Below are positions 7,717 through 14,225 of a stretch of 24,830 nucleotides of DNA, in pieces. Source of the DNA: an uncultured Paenibacillaceae bacterium (GTDB taxonomy: Bacteria; Bacillota; Bacilli; Aneurinibacillales; Aneurinibacillaceae); assembly GCA_937874515.1 (NCBI GenBank), contig CALNBV010000275.1, forward strand, positions 1 to 24,830, given 5' to 3'. Position 1 is the stretch's first letter. Every line of letters starts with the position of its first letter. The position numbers were made by a program, and so were the translations under genes. A model generated the notes under the pieces. The model was not told the DNA's origin, did no database searches, and saw only the letters and a program-made list of their open reading frames with translations.

Positions 7717-7923
7717 TTGAGCAGAAGGACATCAACCATTGTATTCATCGTTTTAGTAATTATTATATTTTTCCTTCTTTCGAGACAGCTAGATTTCCCT
7801 GGATTAGCACAGAAAGTAATGTCTGGAGAATTCTTAACCGTACAGTTTTTATATACAGCAACCTTTACTTCTTTTGTGGTCATTGGAGTTTTTGTTGTTT
7901 TATATATTATTCGAAAAATGTAA
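7717..7923 (+). CDS. Small membrane protein with two predicted spans, 68 aa
   Basis: Starts (M)SRRTSTIVFIVLVIIIFFLLSR, a hydrophobic helix right after a basic start, then a short polar loop (QLDFPGLAQKVMSGEF), then a second helix (FLYTATFTSFVVIGVFVVLYII) ending RKM. The positive residues at both ends suggest both termini face the cytosol. The start is TTG at 7717, with AAAGAGGG 6 bases upstream; an in-frame TTG at 7699 has no good ribosome binding site. It lies between the Asp23 terminator and the CBS gene, 66 bp before the latter. I do not recognise a family. Confidence 0.6.
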   Translation: MSRRTSTIVFIVLVIIIFFLLSRQLDFPGLAQKVMSGEFLTVQFLYTATFTSFVVIGVFVVLYIIRKM

Positions 7924-7989
7924 CAGAATATATTGCCTTCTCTTTGGACAAAGTACAAATGAAATGTTAAAGAGGAGGTTTTATTTTTT

Positions 7990-8442
7990 ATGGAGAAAAA
8001 GTTAATTCGTGATTTGATGACACGGGATGTGGAATCTGTCACATTAAAAGACAATGTATATGAAGCTGCTGTAATCATGCGAGATAAAAATGTAGGGGTT
8101 GTGCCTGTTGTTGATGAACAAAACCATTGCATTGGGCTCATTACCGACCGGGATATTGTTATTCGAGGAATTGCTTCAAAACGGTCAGGTTCCTTTGCCG
8201 TAGAAGGGGTAATGAGCGAAAAGTTGGTAACTGGAACCCCTGATATGACAGCAGACCAAGCAGCACAAATGATGGCAAAAGAACAAATTCGCCGTCTTCC
8301 TATTGTGGAAAATGGGAAATTAATTGGCATTGTATCTATGGCTGATTTGGCCACCCATCGGGAAACCATGGATGAAGCTGGATTTGCTATTAGCCAGATT
8401 TCAGAACCTACGACCCAACACAGTCAAGGCTATCAACAATAG
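7990..8442 (+). CDS. CBS-domain-pair protein (YhcV-like)
   Basis: A 150-residue stand-alone Bateman module. CBS 1 spans about residues 8-65 (IRDLMTRDVESVTLKDNVYE ... GLITDRDIVIRGIA) and CBS 2 about 74-132 (VMSEKLVTGTPDMTADQAAQ ... LIGIVSMADLAT). The 'GLITDRDI' and 'GIVSMADL' ends are the usual adenine-nucleotide-contacting segments. The C-terminal 18 residues are polar and Gln/Ser-rich. Such proteins sense ATP/AMP or S-adenosyl ligands and modulate partners, but no partner domain is present here. AAAGAGGAGG precedes the ATG. Bacillus YhcV and YrbB-type proteins have the same size. Confidence 0.9.
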   Translation: MEKKLIRDLMTRDVESVTLKDNVYEAAVIMRDKNVGVVPVVDEQNHCIGLITDRDIVIRGIASKRSGSFAVEGVMSEKLVTGTPDMTADQAAQMMAKEQIRRLPIVENGKLIGIVSMADLATHRETMDEAGFAISQISEPTTQHSQGYQQ

Positions 8443-8522
8443 AATTAGGCCAAATTCTTCATCCCTCTTCTTTTTTCTCTAACATAGGATAATGTGGAGA
8501 CAGTTGAAGGAGGGATTAAACA

Positions 8523-8627
8523 ATGGGCTGGGGTTGGGATTTCTTTGATTGTGAAATTGATGAGATACTATGGATCATTGTTATTATTATTGTGATTGTG
8601 TTAATATTCTACGGGTTAAATGAATAA
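8523..8627 (+). CDS. 34-residue Trp-rich single-span membrane peptide
   Basis: The reading frame starts MGWGWDFFDCEIDEILW and then has an almost pure Ile/Val/Leu helix (IIVIIIVIVLIF), ending YGLNE. A strong GAAGGAGGG (8506-8514) lies 8 bases before the ATG, and a terminator starts 7 bases after the stop. Size and composition recall the small YjcZ-type sporulation peptides of Bacillus (a short Gly/aromatic start followed by an aliphatic helix), but the match is by character only. The upstream CATAGGATA (8483-8491) could be a late sporulation -10 element; this is speculative. Confidence 0.6.
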   Translation: MGWGWDFFDCEIDEILWIIVIIIVIVLIFYGLNE

Positions 8628-8634
8628 TATAGAT

Positions 8635-8673
8635 AAGGCGGTACAATGAAAAGACATTGTACCGCCTTTAATT
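8635..8673. terminator. Bidirectional terminator with 14-bp stem
   Basis: AAGGCGGTACAATG (8635-8648) pairs perfectly with CATTGTACCGCCTT (8655-8668), loop AAAAGA, then TTAATTTT. It lies between convergent genes and reaches the stop codon of the minus-strand 36-residue gene (8668-8670). Confidence 0.9.
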
Positions 8674-8778
8674 TTGTGGAAACAATGGGACAGGAATATC
8701 CTTGGTGCCAAAAAATAGAAGCATCACCAGAATGAAGATTAATACGGTTTGTGCGAAGGTTTCTCCATCGAAATTCAT
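8668..8778 (-). CDS. 36-residue single-span membrane peptide
   Basis: The reading frame starts MNFDGETFAQ, continues as one helix (TVLIFILVMLLFFG) and ends TKDIPVPLFPQN. AAGGAGG lies 7 bases before the ATG. The start is 13 bp after the stop of the upstream 98-residue gene, so the two form one transcription unit ending at the 14-bp hairpin. I do not recognise the family. A coding call is supported by the ribosome binding site, position and hydrophobic profile only. Confidence 0.55.
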   Translation of the reverse strand: MNFDGETFAQTVLIFILVMLLFFGTKDIPVPLFPQN

Positions 8779-8791
8779 GCAACCAGCCTCC

Positions 8792-9088
8792 TTATTTTTT
8801 TAGATGGTTTTTAAAGGCGGTGAACACTTCATCCAGTGTCATATCTTTATTATTTTCTAAAAAAGAAGTAAGATCTTGAACTTTCTTATTATCTTTTGTT
8901 TTAAAAGCGCCTAAAAGGGTAACAGTTACCCCACCTCTACGATCAAGTTCAACGGAGTCAACAATGAGTTCTCCTGATAGGAGGAGGGCAGCTGTGATAA
9001 ACTCCAATTTTTTGGATTTCATTAGTTGTTCTATGAAAGAAGGAGCTTCTGGATTTTTGCATGGTTTCCCTTTTTTATTGTTGCTCAT
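8792..9088 (-). CDS. Unrecognised 98-aa protein
   Basis: A soluble protein with a basic N-terminus (MSNNKKGKPCKNPEAP), a central hydrophobic segment KLEFITAALLLSGELIV (28-44) too charged at its ends to be a clear membrane span, a predicted beta segment DSVELDRRGGVTVTLLGAF (45-63), and a helical C-terminus (KVQDLTSFLENNKDMT and following) ending NHLKK. GGGGAGGGAG precedes the ATG. It is followed 13 bp later by the 36-residue membrane peptide, so the two may function together. I do not recognise the family. Confidence 0.7.
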   Translation of the reverse strand: MSNNKKGKPCKNPEAPSFIEQLMKSKKLEFITAALLLSGELIVDSVELDRRGGVTVTLLGAFKTKDNKKVQDLTSFLENNKDMTLDEVFTAFKNHLKK

Positions 9089-9135
9089 AATCTCCCTCCC
9101 CTAATTAAGTTATGCAGGGAGAATCAGGTTGGCTT

Positions 9136-9621
9136 TTAATGATTTTGGAGAATGAAAAAAGTTCCGCTTGCTGAAAGGACTTTGTCCCCTTTTTCGTTGG
9201 TAATTAGGCATTCGCATACACATAATTGCTTTCCTTTACGCAAAAGTCGAGACGTAGAAATGAGGGTCTTTCCCTTTCCGGGCGCTAAATAATGGACATT
9301 CATTTCCACAGTTACGACTTTCTTTCCTGTCACCCTTCTTGCCAGTGAACCCATGGTTACATCGGCAAGGGTGGCACTAATTCCCCCGTGGACAATTTTT
9401 AACCCGTTTAACATAAAAGGGGTAATGGGCACTTGAAAACGGTAAGAACCGTCTTCTAAATATTCACTTTCTAGCCCAAGGAATCCGGACAAGTAAGCGG
9501 TATTCCTTTTCCTCATATATTCAATGGCGTGTTTGGTAAGGGCGATAATTTGTTTCTCCTCTTCGCTTCCTTCTGCTAATACTTCCTGAAAAAAATCAAG
9601 TATGTTTTCTTTCTCCTGCAT
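9136..9621 (-). CDS. PaaI-type hotdog-fold acyl-CoA thioesterase
   Basis: A 161-residue single hotdog-domain protein. The signature of the PaaI thioesterase family is clear: KIVHGGISATLADVTMGSLA (75-94), with HGG (78-80) and the catalytic-type Asp87. Strands KVVTVEMNVHYLAPGKGKTL (101-120) and LCVCECLITNEKGDKVLSASGTFFI follow as expected. An N-terminal helical extension of about 45 residues, rich in Glu, precedes the fold. Such enzymes hydrolyse aryl- or acyl-CoA thioesters in the cytosol; the acyl group is not predictable. The Shine-Dalgarno is only moderate (GAAGGGAAAG further upstream). It is separated from the 98-residue gene by 47 bp and may share its transcript. Confidence 0.88.
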   Translation of the reverse strand: MQEKENILDFFQEVLAEGSEEEKQIIALTKHAIEYMRKRNTAYLSGFLGLESEYLEDGSYRFQVPITPFMLNGLKIVHGGISATLADVTMGSLARRVTGKKVVTVEMNVHYLAPGKGKTLISTSRLLRKGKQLCVCECLITNEKGDKVLSASGTFFILQNH

Positions 9622-9766
9622 CCTGCTTCTTTCCCTTCTCTTTTGTTTTATCTTAGATTTCTAAGGTATATTGTATAATTCTACTACAAAATCTTTTGCA
9701 ACAATCATGGGAAGGGTGGAAATAATAAAAGAATAAGAAGTATGTTAACGGGGTGGCAGTGAAATC

Positions 9767-11518
9767 ATGAACCTAAAAGGGGTACTCTTACAATTAAATA
9801 GTAGGGTAGTAGAGCAACTGTTTAAAGGTCATGCCTGGCATAATGGAAATCCAGAAGAAATCGCACACAACTTTATGGGGGAGATTCCTAAACTATGGGG
9901 GAAATTAAATCCTGATGAACGAAAAGTTCTCGTTTATTTTCTCTTTTGTGCTCCCGGACAATCCCTATCTTATCGCCAAATCGATGTAGTGGCCAAATCC
10001 CATTCACCCTATGCTATTTATCGGGGCTTAACAGGATTGCGGCAAAAAGGAATTATTTATACCCAGCGACACAAGTGGGGGGAGATGGCTTTTTTTATTC
10101 CAGAGGATGTAGCATGTTATTTTCGCAAAATCCTCTGGGGATCTAGTGTTCTTACGGGAGTGTTTTATCCCATTGAAATAGGAGAGAAAGAACATCCCTT
10201 ATTATGTGATGTACTATTTCAAATTCTGCAGGCTTATCGCCATCAGCCTATCCCTTTAACTAAAAAAGGAGAATTACCTGCCAGGATCCGCCGTTTCTGG
10301 CAAGAGATGATTCCATATCCAGAGGAATTATTTGTCTCCCTAAACTGTGGGAAAGTGGATTGGTTTTTGACCTTTGTAGAAGAACAGGGACTAATGGCCC
10401 ATTTTGAAAAGGATGGAGTAAAATTCTTTGGGGTACATGAAGGAAATGTGGCGCAACTGTTCCAGGGAAATCAAGGCCAAGTTCAGAAAAGGTTATATGA
10501 AGGAATAAAAAGAATATATACACAAGGACATCCTTTTTATACAGTCATCTTTGAAGCAGTAGAAATAAATCAATGGAAAGCTTGTTGGGAAAAAATTGTA
10601 CATCATGTTGGAATGGAACCTCTGGGAAATGAGTGGGAAGACTTTTCACAACAAATAGTTCCGCTGCTGCAAGCTTTCGGTCCTTTTCAGATTGAAGAGG
10701 ATATCGGCTGGATTGAGAAAGCGGGGTATGTGCAACCTACTTTTGAAGTGCTGTTATTGCCCAATGCTCCCTATGAGATTCGCTGGGTACTGGGGAACTT
10801 TGCTCGTCTCATCCAACAACAAGAACTTTGGACCTATCAATTAGAAAAGGAGACCATAATACAGGTACAGGGTCTTGACAGGGAGGAAACCCTTCTCACA
10901 TTATTAAGGGATATTCAACTGGGGACCTTACCGGACAATGTGGTTAACCAAATACATAAATGGATTGAAGCTACAGAGGAAGTTACCGTGGAGAAAGTGA
11001 TCCTTCTTCGTTGTTCCAGTAAAATACTGGCGGATCGTTTAGCTTCTGCCAGTATGAATGGTTTGGGGCAGAGAATGAATGATACTCTTTTTCTCGTACA
11101 GTCGTCGGCTTTATCCATCCTACAAAAAGAACTAAACAAAATGGAAATTCAGTTAAAGGAAAACAGAGAAGAAGAGAGGGTAACTCTTTCTCAAAAGAAT
11201 GAACAAATAGATGAACTCATTCATGTGGAATCTATTTATCCCATGTTAGAGGATGTTCTGCCTGAAGTAAAAGAACTTCCTTCCCTCTGGAGGAAAAACC
11301 GCCAGAAGTACCATGCATCCACGTTGCGCATCTTCATGGAAAAAGCCTCTACCCTTGGCCTGCCTATACACATGGAAGCCAGGGATAAAGAGTGGGAGGG
11401 AATTTATATCCGACGTCTTTTGCAAGAACATGGCCTGGATATGGTGTATTTTACAGATGGGGTAAAAGAATACGTAATCCCTTTAATAGAGATTGGACCC
11501 ATTCAAATGCAAATCTAA
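9767..11518 (+). CDS. Helicase-associated protein (XPB/Ssl2 N-terminal-like), 583 aa
   Basis: A large cytosolic protein without helicase motifs: no Walker A or DEAD box is seen. The N-terminal part (residues 45-120) looks like a winged helix: LNPDERKVLVYFLF, then a SLSYRQIDVVAKS helix and GLTGLRQKGIIYTQ. The region around 320-400 matches the helicase-associated/XPB-Ssl2 N-terminal family in wording: EKAGYVQPTFEVLLLPNAP, ELWTYQLEKETI and LPDNVVNQIHKWIE. A Glu-rich stretch near 450-480 may form a coiled coil. In other bacteria this module is found at the N-terminus of, or separate from, DNA helicases; its role alone is unknown. The ATG has GGGGTGG 10 bases upstream, a rather long spacing. It lies directly before ylbF. 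Confidence 0.75.
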   Translation: MNLKGVLLQLNSRVVEQLFKGHAWHNGNPEEIAHNFMGEIPKLWGKLNPDERKVLVYFLFCAPGQSLSYRQIDVVAKSHSPYAIYRGLTGLRQKGIIYTQRHKWGEMAFFIPEDVACYFRKILWGSSVLTGVFYPIEIGEKEHPLLCDVLFQILQAYRHQPIPLTKKGELPARIRRFWQEMIPYPEELFVSLNCGKVDWFLTFVEEQGLMAHFEKDGVKFFGVHEGNVAQLFQGNQGQVQKRLYEGIKRIYTQGHPFYTVIFEAVEINQWKACWEKIVHHVGMEPLGNEWEDFSQQIVPLLQAFGPFQIEEDIGWIEKAGYVQPTFEVLLLPNAPYEIRWVLGNFARLIQQQELWTYQLEKETIIQVQGLDREETLLTLLRDIQLGTLPDNVVNQIHKWIEATEEVTVEKVILLRCSSKILADRLASASMNGLGQRMNDTLFLVQSSALSILQKELNKMEIQLKENREEERVTLSQKNEQIDELIHVESIYPMLEDVLPEVKELPSLWRKNRQKYHASTLRIFMEKASTLGLPIHMEARDKEWEGIYIRRLLQEHGLDMVYFTDGVKEYVIPLIEIGPIQMQI

Positions 11519-11534
11519 ACTGTCTTTTTAACTG

Positions 11535-11562
11535 TTCAATTTTAATTTATCCATGTTAAAAT
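11535..11562 (+). promoter_or_regulatory. Possible sigma-A promoter for ylbF
   Basis: TTCAAT (11535-11540) and TAAAAT (11557-11562), spacing 16 bp, ending 23 bp before the ylbF start codon. The -35 match is poor. Confidence 0.35.
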
Positions 11563-11585
11563 AAAAGATGAGGTGAAGGAAGGGT

Positions 11586-12020
11586 ATGAATCAATTGGAA
11601 ATAGTAAACCAGACCTATCGCCTTGCTGAACTGATTCTTCATTCTTCTCTGGTGGAGAATTATAATCAAACCAGGGAACAGATGTATGCAGATACAGAAG
11701 CCATAGATTCTATTGCTTCTTTTCAGGAGTTAAAAGAAAGATATGAAGAAGTTCAGCGTTTTGGGAAATACCATCCTGATTATCGCGATATTCAGGGACA
11801 GGTTCGGGTAGCGAAGAAGAAACTGGAAGGTATCCCAGTTGTAGCTGCTTTTCAGAAGGCAGAAGAGGAGTTAGATGAGGTTTTATACCAGGTGAGTCGA
11901 ATGATTGCTGACGCTGTTTCCCCGACAATAAAAGTGCTTTCCAACAATCCACTGCAAGCCTCTGGAACAGGCTGTGGATCAGGAGGTTGTGGAAGTGGTG
12001 GGTGTGGTTGTCATGCATAG
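11586..12020 (+). CDS. ylbF: YlbF (RicF), Ric complex subunit with Cys-rich tail
   Basis: A 144-residue YlbF/YmcA-family protein. In Bacillus subtilis YlbF (RicF), YmcA (RicA) and YaaT (RicT) form a complex that binds [4Fe-4S] clusters, promotes mRNA processing with RNase Y, and is needed for competence, sporulation and biofilm formation. Here the helical core spans residues 5-118, with AELILHSSLVENYNQTREQM and FQKAEEELDEVLYQVSRMI. The C-terminal 17 residues are Gly/Ser/Cys-rich, with Cys130, 135, 140 and 142, suitable as metal-cluster ligands. GAAGGAAGGG precedes the ATG. It is followed by ylbG 30 bp later, as in Bacillus. Confidence 0.92.
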   Translation: MNQLEIVNQTYRLAELILHSSLVENYNQTREQMYADTEAIDSIASFQELKERYEEVQRFGKYHPDYRDIQGQVRVAKKKLEGIPVVAAFQKAEEELDEVLYQVSRMIADAVSPTIKVLSNNPLQASGTGCGSGGCGSGGCGCHA

Positions 12021-12050
12021 AGATACTAAGAGAAAAAGGGGAGTCCTTTC

Positions 12051-12371
12051 ATGAGGGAACGCCGTATTGGACTGGCGGTATATGTTAAAAATTTAAAACC
12101 AGCCCGAAATCTTCGGAAGTTTGGTAATGTTCATTATGTATCTCGTCGATTAAATTATGTAACCATGTATACATCGGTTGAGAATATTGAAAGTACCATT
12201 GAACGGATTGCCCGGCTTGATTTTGTTACCAGGGTGGAGCGAAGCCATCGCCATGAAATACCTACAGTGTATAGCAATGCGAAACCTGATAAAGCCAAAG
12301 AGTTAGACTATAAATTCGAACAAGATCAAGTCCTGTCTCTAGTTCGTGGAGATCAACCCATAGACATGTGA
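12051..12371 (+). CDS. ylbG: YlbG, DUF2129 protein
   Basis: A 106-residue cytosolic protein of the YlbG family, usually located right after ylbF in Bacillales. The recognisable core is RRIGLAVYVKNLKPARNLRKFGNVHYVSRR, then LNYVTMYTSVENIE, then IERIARLDFVTRVERSHR, a fold with alternating strands and helices of about 80 residues, followed by a charged tail. The function is not established. AAAAGGGGAG lies upstream of the ATG. The gap to ylbF is only 30 bp and no terminator is visible, so co-transcription with ylbF is likely. The following small membrane gene starts 45 bp downstream. Confidence 0.92.
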   Translation: MRERRIGLAVYVKNLKPARNLRKFGNVHYVSRRLNYVTMYTSVENIESTIERIARLDFVTRVERSHRHEIPTVYSNAKPDKAKELDYKFEQDQVLSLVRGDQPIDM

Positions 12372-12416
12372 ATGGTTATTAACAACTAAGTTTTTTCATA
12401 CAGGAGGAGAGCAACA

Positions 12417-12539
12417 ATGAGTTGGTACTGGAATATTCCATTAATCATTTTAGCTATTGGTACTGTGAGTCTTATTGTTTATTTCATCGTAAAGGATGAT
12501 AAAGTTCCCCAGGATTCAGATTCAAGAAAGGGGGAGTAA
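12417..12539 (+). CDS. 40-residue single-span membrane peptide
   Basis: The frame starts MSWYWNIPLIILAIGTVSLIVYFIV, a short aromatic N-terminus leading into one helix, then a charged, probably cytosolic tail (KDDKVPQDSDSRKGE). CAGGAGGAGAG lies 6 bases before the ATG. The stop lies 4 bases before the GTG of the universal stress protein, and the last codons (Lys-Gly-Glu) supply that gene's Shine-Dalgarno GGGGGAG, so the two are translationally coupled. I do not recognise a family; a functional link with the stress protein is inferred from the coupling. Confidence 0.65.
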   Translation: MSWYWNIPLIILAIGTVSLIVYFIVKDDKVPQDSDSRKGE

Positions 12540-12543
12540 ACCC

Positions 12544-12990
12544 GTGTTCCGCAATATGGTTGTTACTCTTGATGGTTCTGAGTTAAGCAAAAAAGCAATG
12601 GAAGCAGCGATACAACTGGCTGCAGAGCAAAAGTCTGTCCTTTATTTTCTTCATGTGGTCAAAGAAGTGGTGGTCCCCCCCTATGTGATGGGTGAAATGG
12701 CCTATTCCAATCGGGATTATGACACAGAACTTAATAATATCCTCTACAAAGAAGGAGAGGAATTATTAAGGCGGGCTAAAGAACAGGCCAAGGAAAAAGG
12801 GGTAACCTCGAGGATCGTTATGCTAAAAGGGGATCCGGCTGTAGAGATTATTGATTTTATTAAGGATCATGATATTCAGCTGGTTGTTATGGGCAGCCGT
12901 GGATTAGGGGCATTTAAGGAAATGATGTTAGGAAGCGTAAGCCATAAAGTGGCTCAAATTGCTCCCTGTCCAGTAATGATTGTTAAATAA
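12544..12990 (+). CDS. Universal stress protein, UspA family (ATP-binding type)
   Basis: A 148-residue single-domain Usp. The fold begins NMVVTLDGSELSKKAMEAA (4-22) and includes the nucleotide motif G-x2-G-x9-G-S in MGSRGLGAFKEMMLGSVS, followed by HKVAQIAPCPVMIVK at the C-terminus. This indicates the ATP-binding class. The start is GTG at 12544 with GGGGGAG 7 bases upstream. The frame is open 48 bases further upstream, but that part overlaps the small membrane gene in another frame and lacks a ribosome binding site. The protein is cytosolic and usually induced by stress or starvation; no specific target can be inferred. Confidence 0.92.
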   Translation: MFRNMVVTLDGSELSKKAMEAAIQLAAEQKSVLYFLHVVKEVVVPPYVMGEMAYSNRDYDTELNNILYKEGEELLRRAKEQAKEKGVTSRIVMLKGDPAVEIIDFIKDHDIQLVVMGSRGLGAFKEMMLGSVSHKVAQIAPCPVMIVK

Positions 12991-13006
12991 GAATAGGAAG
13001 AATTTG

Positions 13007-13044
13007 AAATCTCTTTCATCGTATAGATGGAGGGGATTTTTTTT
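13007..13044 (+). terminator. Terminator after the Usp gene
   Basis: A 14-bp stem (13007-13020 with 13026-13039, including three G:U pairs) with a 5-base loop, followed by a run of eight T. Confidence 0.8.
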
Positions 13045-13053
13045 GTTTGCTTC

Positions 13054-13090
13054 ATACCATATATTTACAATAACTGGTATAATATGGTAT
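13054..13090 (+). promoter_or_regulatory. comG promoter region: extended -10 with flanking inverted repeat
   Basis: ATACCATAT (13054-13062) and ATATGGTAT (13082-13090) form a perfect 9-bp inverted repeat with a 19-bp spacer. TATAAT (13078-13083) with TGG directly before it is an extended -10 element and overlaps the right arm. No good -35 is seen. No AAAA-N5-TTTT ComK boxes are visible upstream of comGA. The arrangement suits an operator over the comG promoter; this is inferred. Confidence 0.5.
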
Positions 13091-13115
13091 TATTTGGATG
13101 GAAGGGGGCTGTGGC

Positions 13116-14225
13116 ATGAATGATGTTGCGGTATACGTTTCTCGATTGATTGAGAGTGCTATTGAAGGGGGAGCAAGTGATATTCATTTAGAACCTGAAC
13201 AGGAAGGCTTTTTAGTTCGCTTCCGAGAGGATGGATTTCTTCGTGAAGTAGAACGGAAAGGAGAGGTATGGGGTCCACCCGTGGTCTCGAAGATAAAATT
13301 AATGAGCGGAATGGATATTGGTGAACGCCGTCTTCCCCAGGATGGAGGATTCACCTTTGAAAGCCATAACAAAGCCATTGATATACGAGTAGCTACACTG
13401 CCAACGATCTACGGGGAAAAGGTGGTATTACGTTTATTGCCACATCATGTTCATTTTACGTCTCTTTCTTCACTGGGAATGGAGAAATCCCATGAAAAGA
13501 CGGTAAAAAAATTATTAATTCAATCCCAGGGGATGATTCTCATTTCTGGCCCAACAGGAAGCGGCAAAACAACAACCATGTATGCCATGCTCCATGAGTT
13601 AAAGAAGGATGGAAGAAATGTAATCTCCCTGGAACAACCTGTTGAATACCGGGTACCAGGAGTTAATCAGGTGCAAATTCATCCTCGTTCAGGACTCTCT
13701 TTTCATGAAGGATTGCGTGCCGTTTTGCGCCAGGACCCTGATGTTATTCTTGTAGGAGAAATCAGGGATCGGCAAACAGCAGAAGTAGCAGTCAGAGCCG
13801 CACTGACAGGGCATTTAATCATTAGTACTATTCATACCATTGACGCGGTGGGTACAGTGATCCGTCTTTTAGATATGGGGATTGAACCTTATTTGGTGAG
13901 TTCCTCTCTTACAGGTGTAGTTGCTCAACGATTAGTGCGGAAAGTATGTGATTTCTGTTATGGACATTATAGTGGTTGTGAGAAATGCCAGGGAAGTGGA
14001 TTACATGGCCGAATTGGCATTTTTGAGGTCCTCGCCCTGGATGAAGAGTTTCATCCTTTTATTTTAAATCGGTGCTCAGCAGATGTAATGCGAAAACATC
14101 TGCAAAGCCGAGAAGAGTTCACGAGCCTATTTAAGACACTACAACGAAAAGTGGCTGAAGGGGTAGCAGAACCAGAGGCTTTTGAACGATATGCTGTTTT
14201 ACAAAGTAAAGATGCGCTGGTCTGA
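13116..14225 (+). CDS. comGA: ComGA, competence pseudopilus assembly ATPase
   Basis: A 369-residue GspE/PilB-type secretion ATPase that powers assembly of the DNA-uptake pseudopilus at the inner face of the membrane. Visible parts: the N-terminal alpha/beta domain (SDIHLEPEQEGFLVRFREDG, 21-40); Walker A GPTGSGKTT (145-153); the Asp box region with RNVISLEQPVEY (167-178); Walker B DPDVILVGEIRD (207-218); the His box LTGHLIISTIHT (230-241); and a Cys4 metal site, C278, C281, C288 and C291, in VCDFCYGHYSGCEKC. The ATG at 13116 has AAGGGGG about 8 bases upstream; an in-frame ATG at 13098 precedes that ribosome binding site and is not preferred. It is the first gene of the comG operon, overlapping comGB. 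Confidence 0.95.
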   Translation: MNDVAVYVSRLIESAIEGGASDIHLEPEQEGFLVRFREDGFLREVERKGEVWGPPVVSKIKLMSGMDIGERRLPQDGGFTFESHNKAIDIRVATLPTIYGEKVVLRLLPHHVHFTSLSSLGMEKSHEKTVKKLLIQSQGMILISGPTGSGKTTTMYAMLHELKKDGRNVISLEQPVEYRVPGVNQVQIHPRSGLSFHEGLRAVLRQDPDVILVGEIRDRQTAEVAVRAALTGHLIISTIHTIDAVGTVIRLLDMGIEPYLVSSSLTGVVAQRLVRKVCDFCYGHYSGCEKCQGSGLHGRIGIFEVLALDEEFHPFILNRCSADVMRKHLQSREEFTSLFKTLQRKVAEGVAEPEAFERYAVLQSKDALV

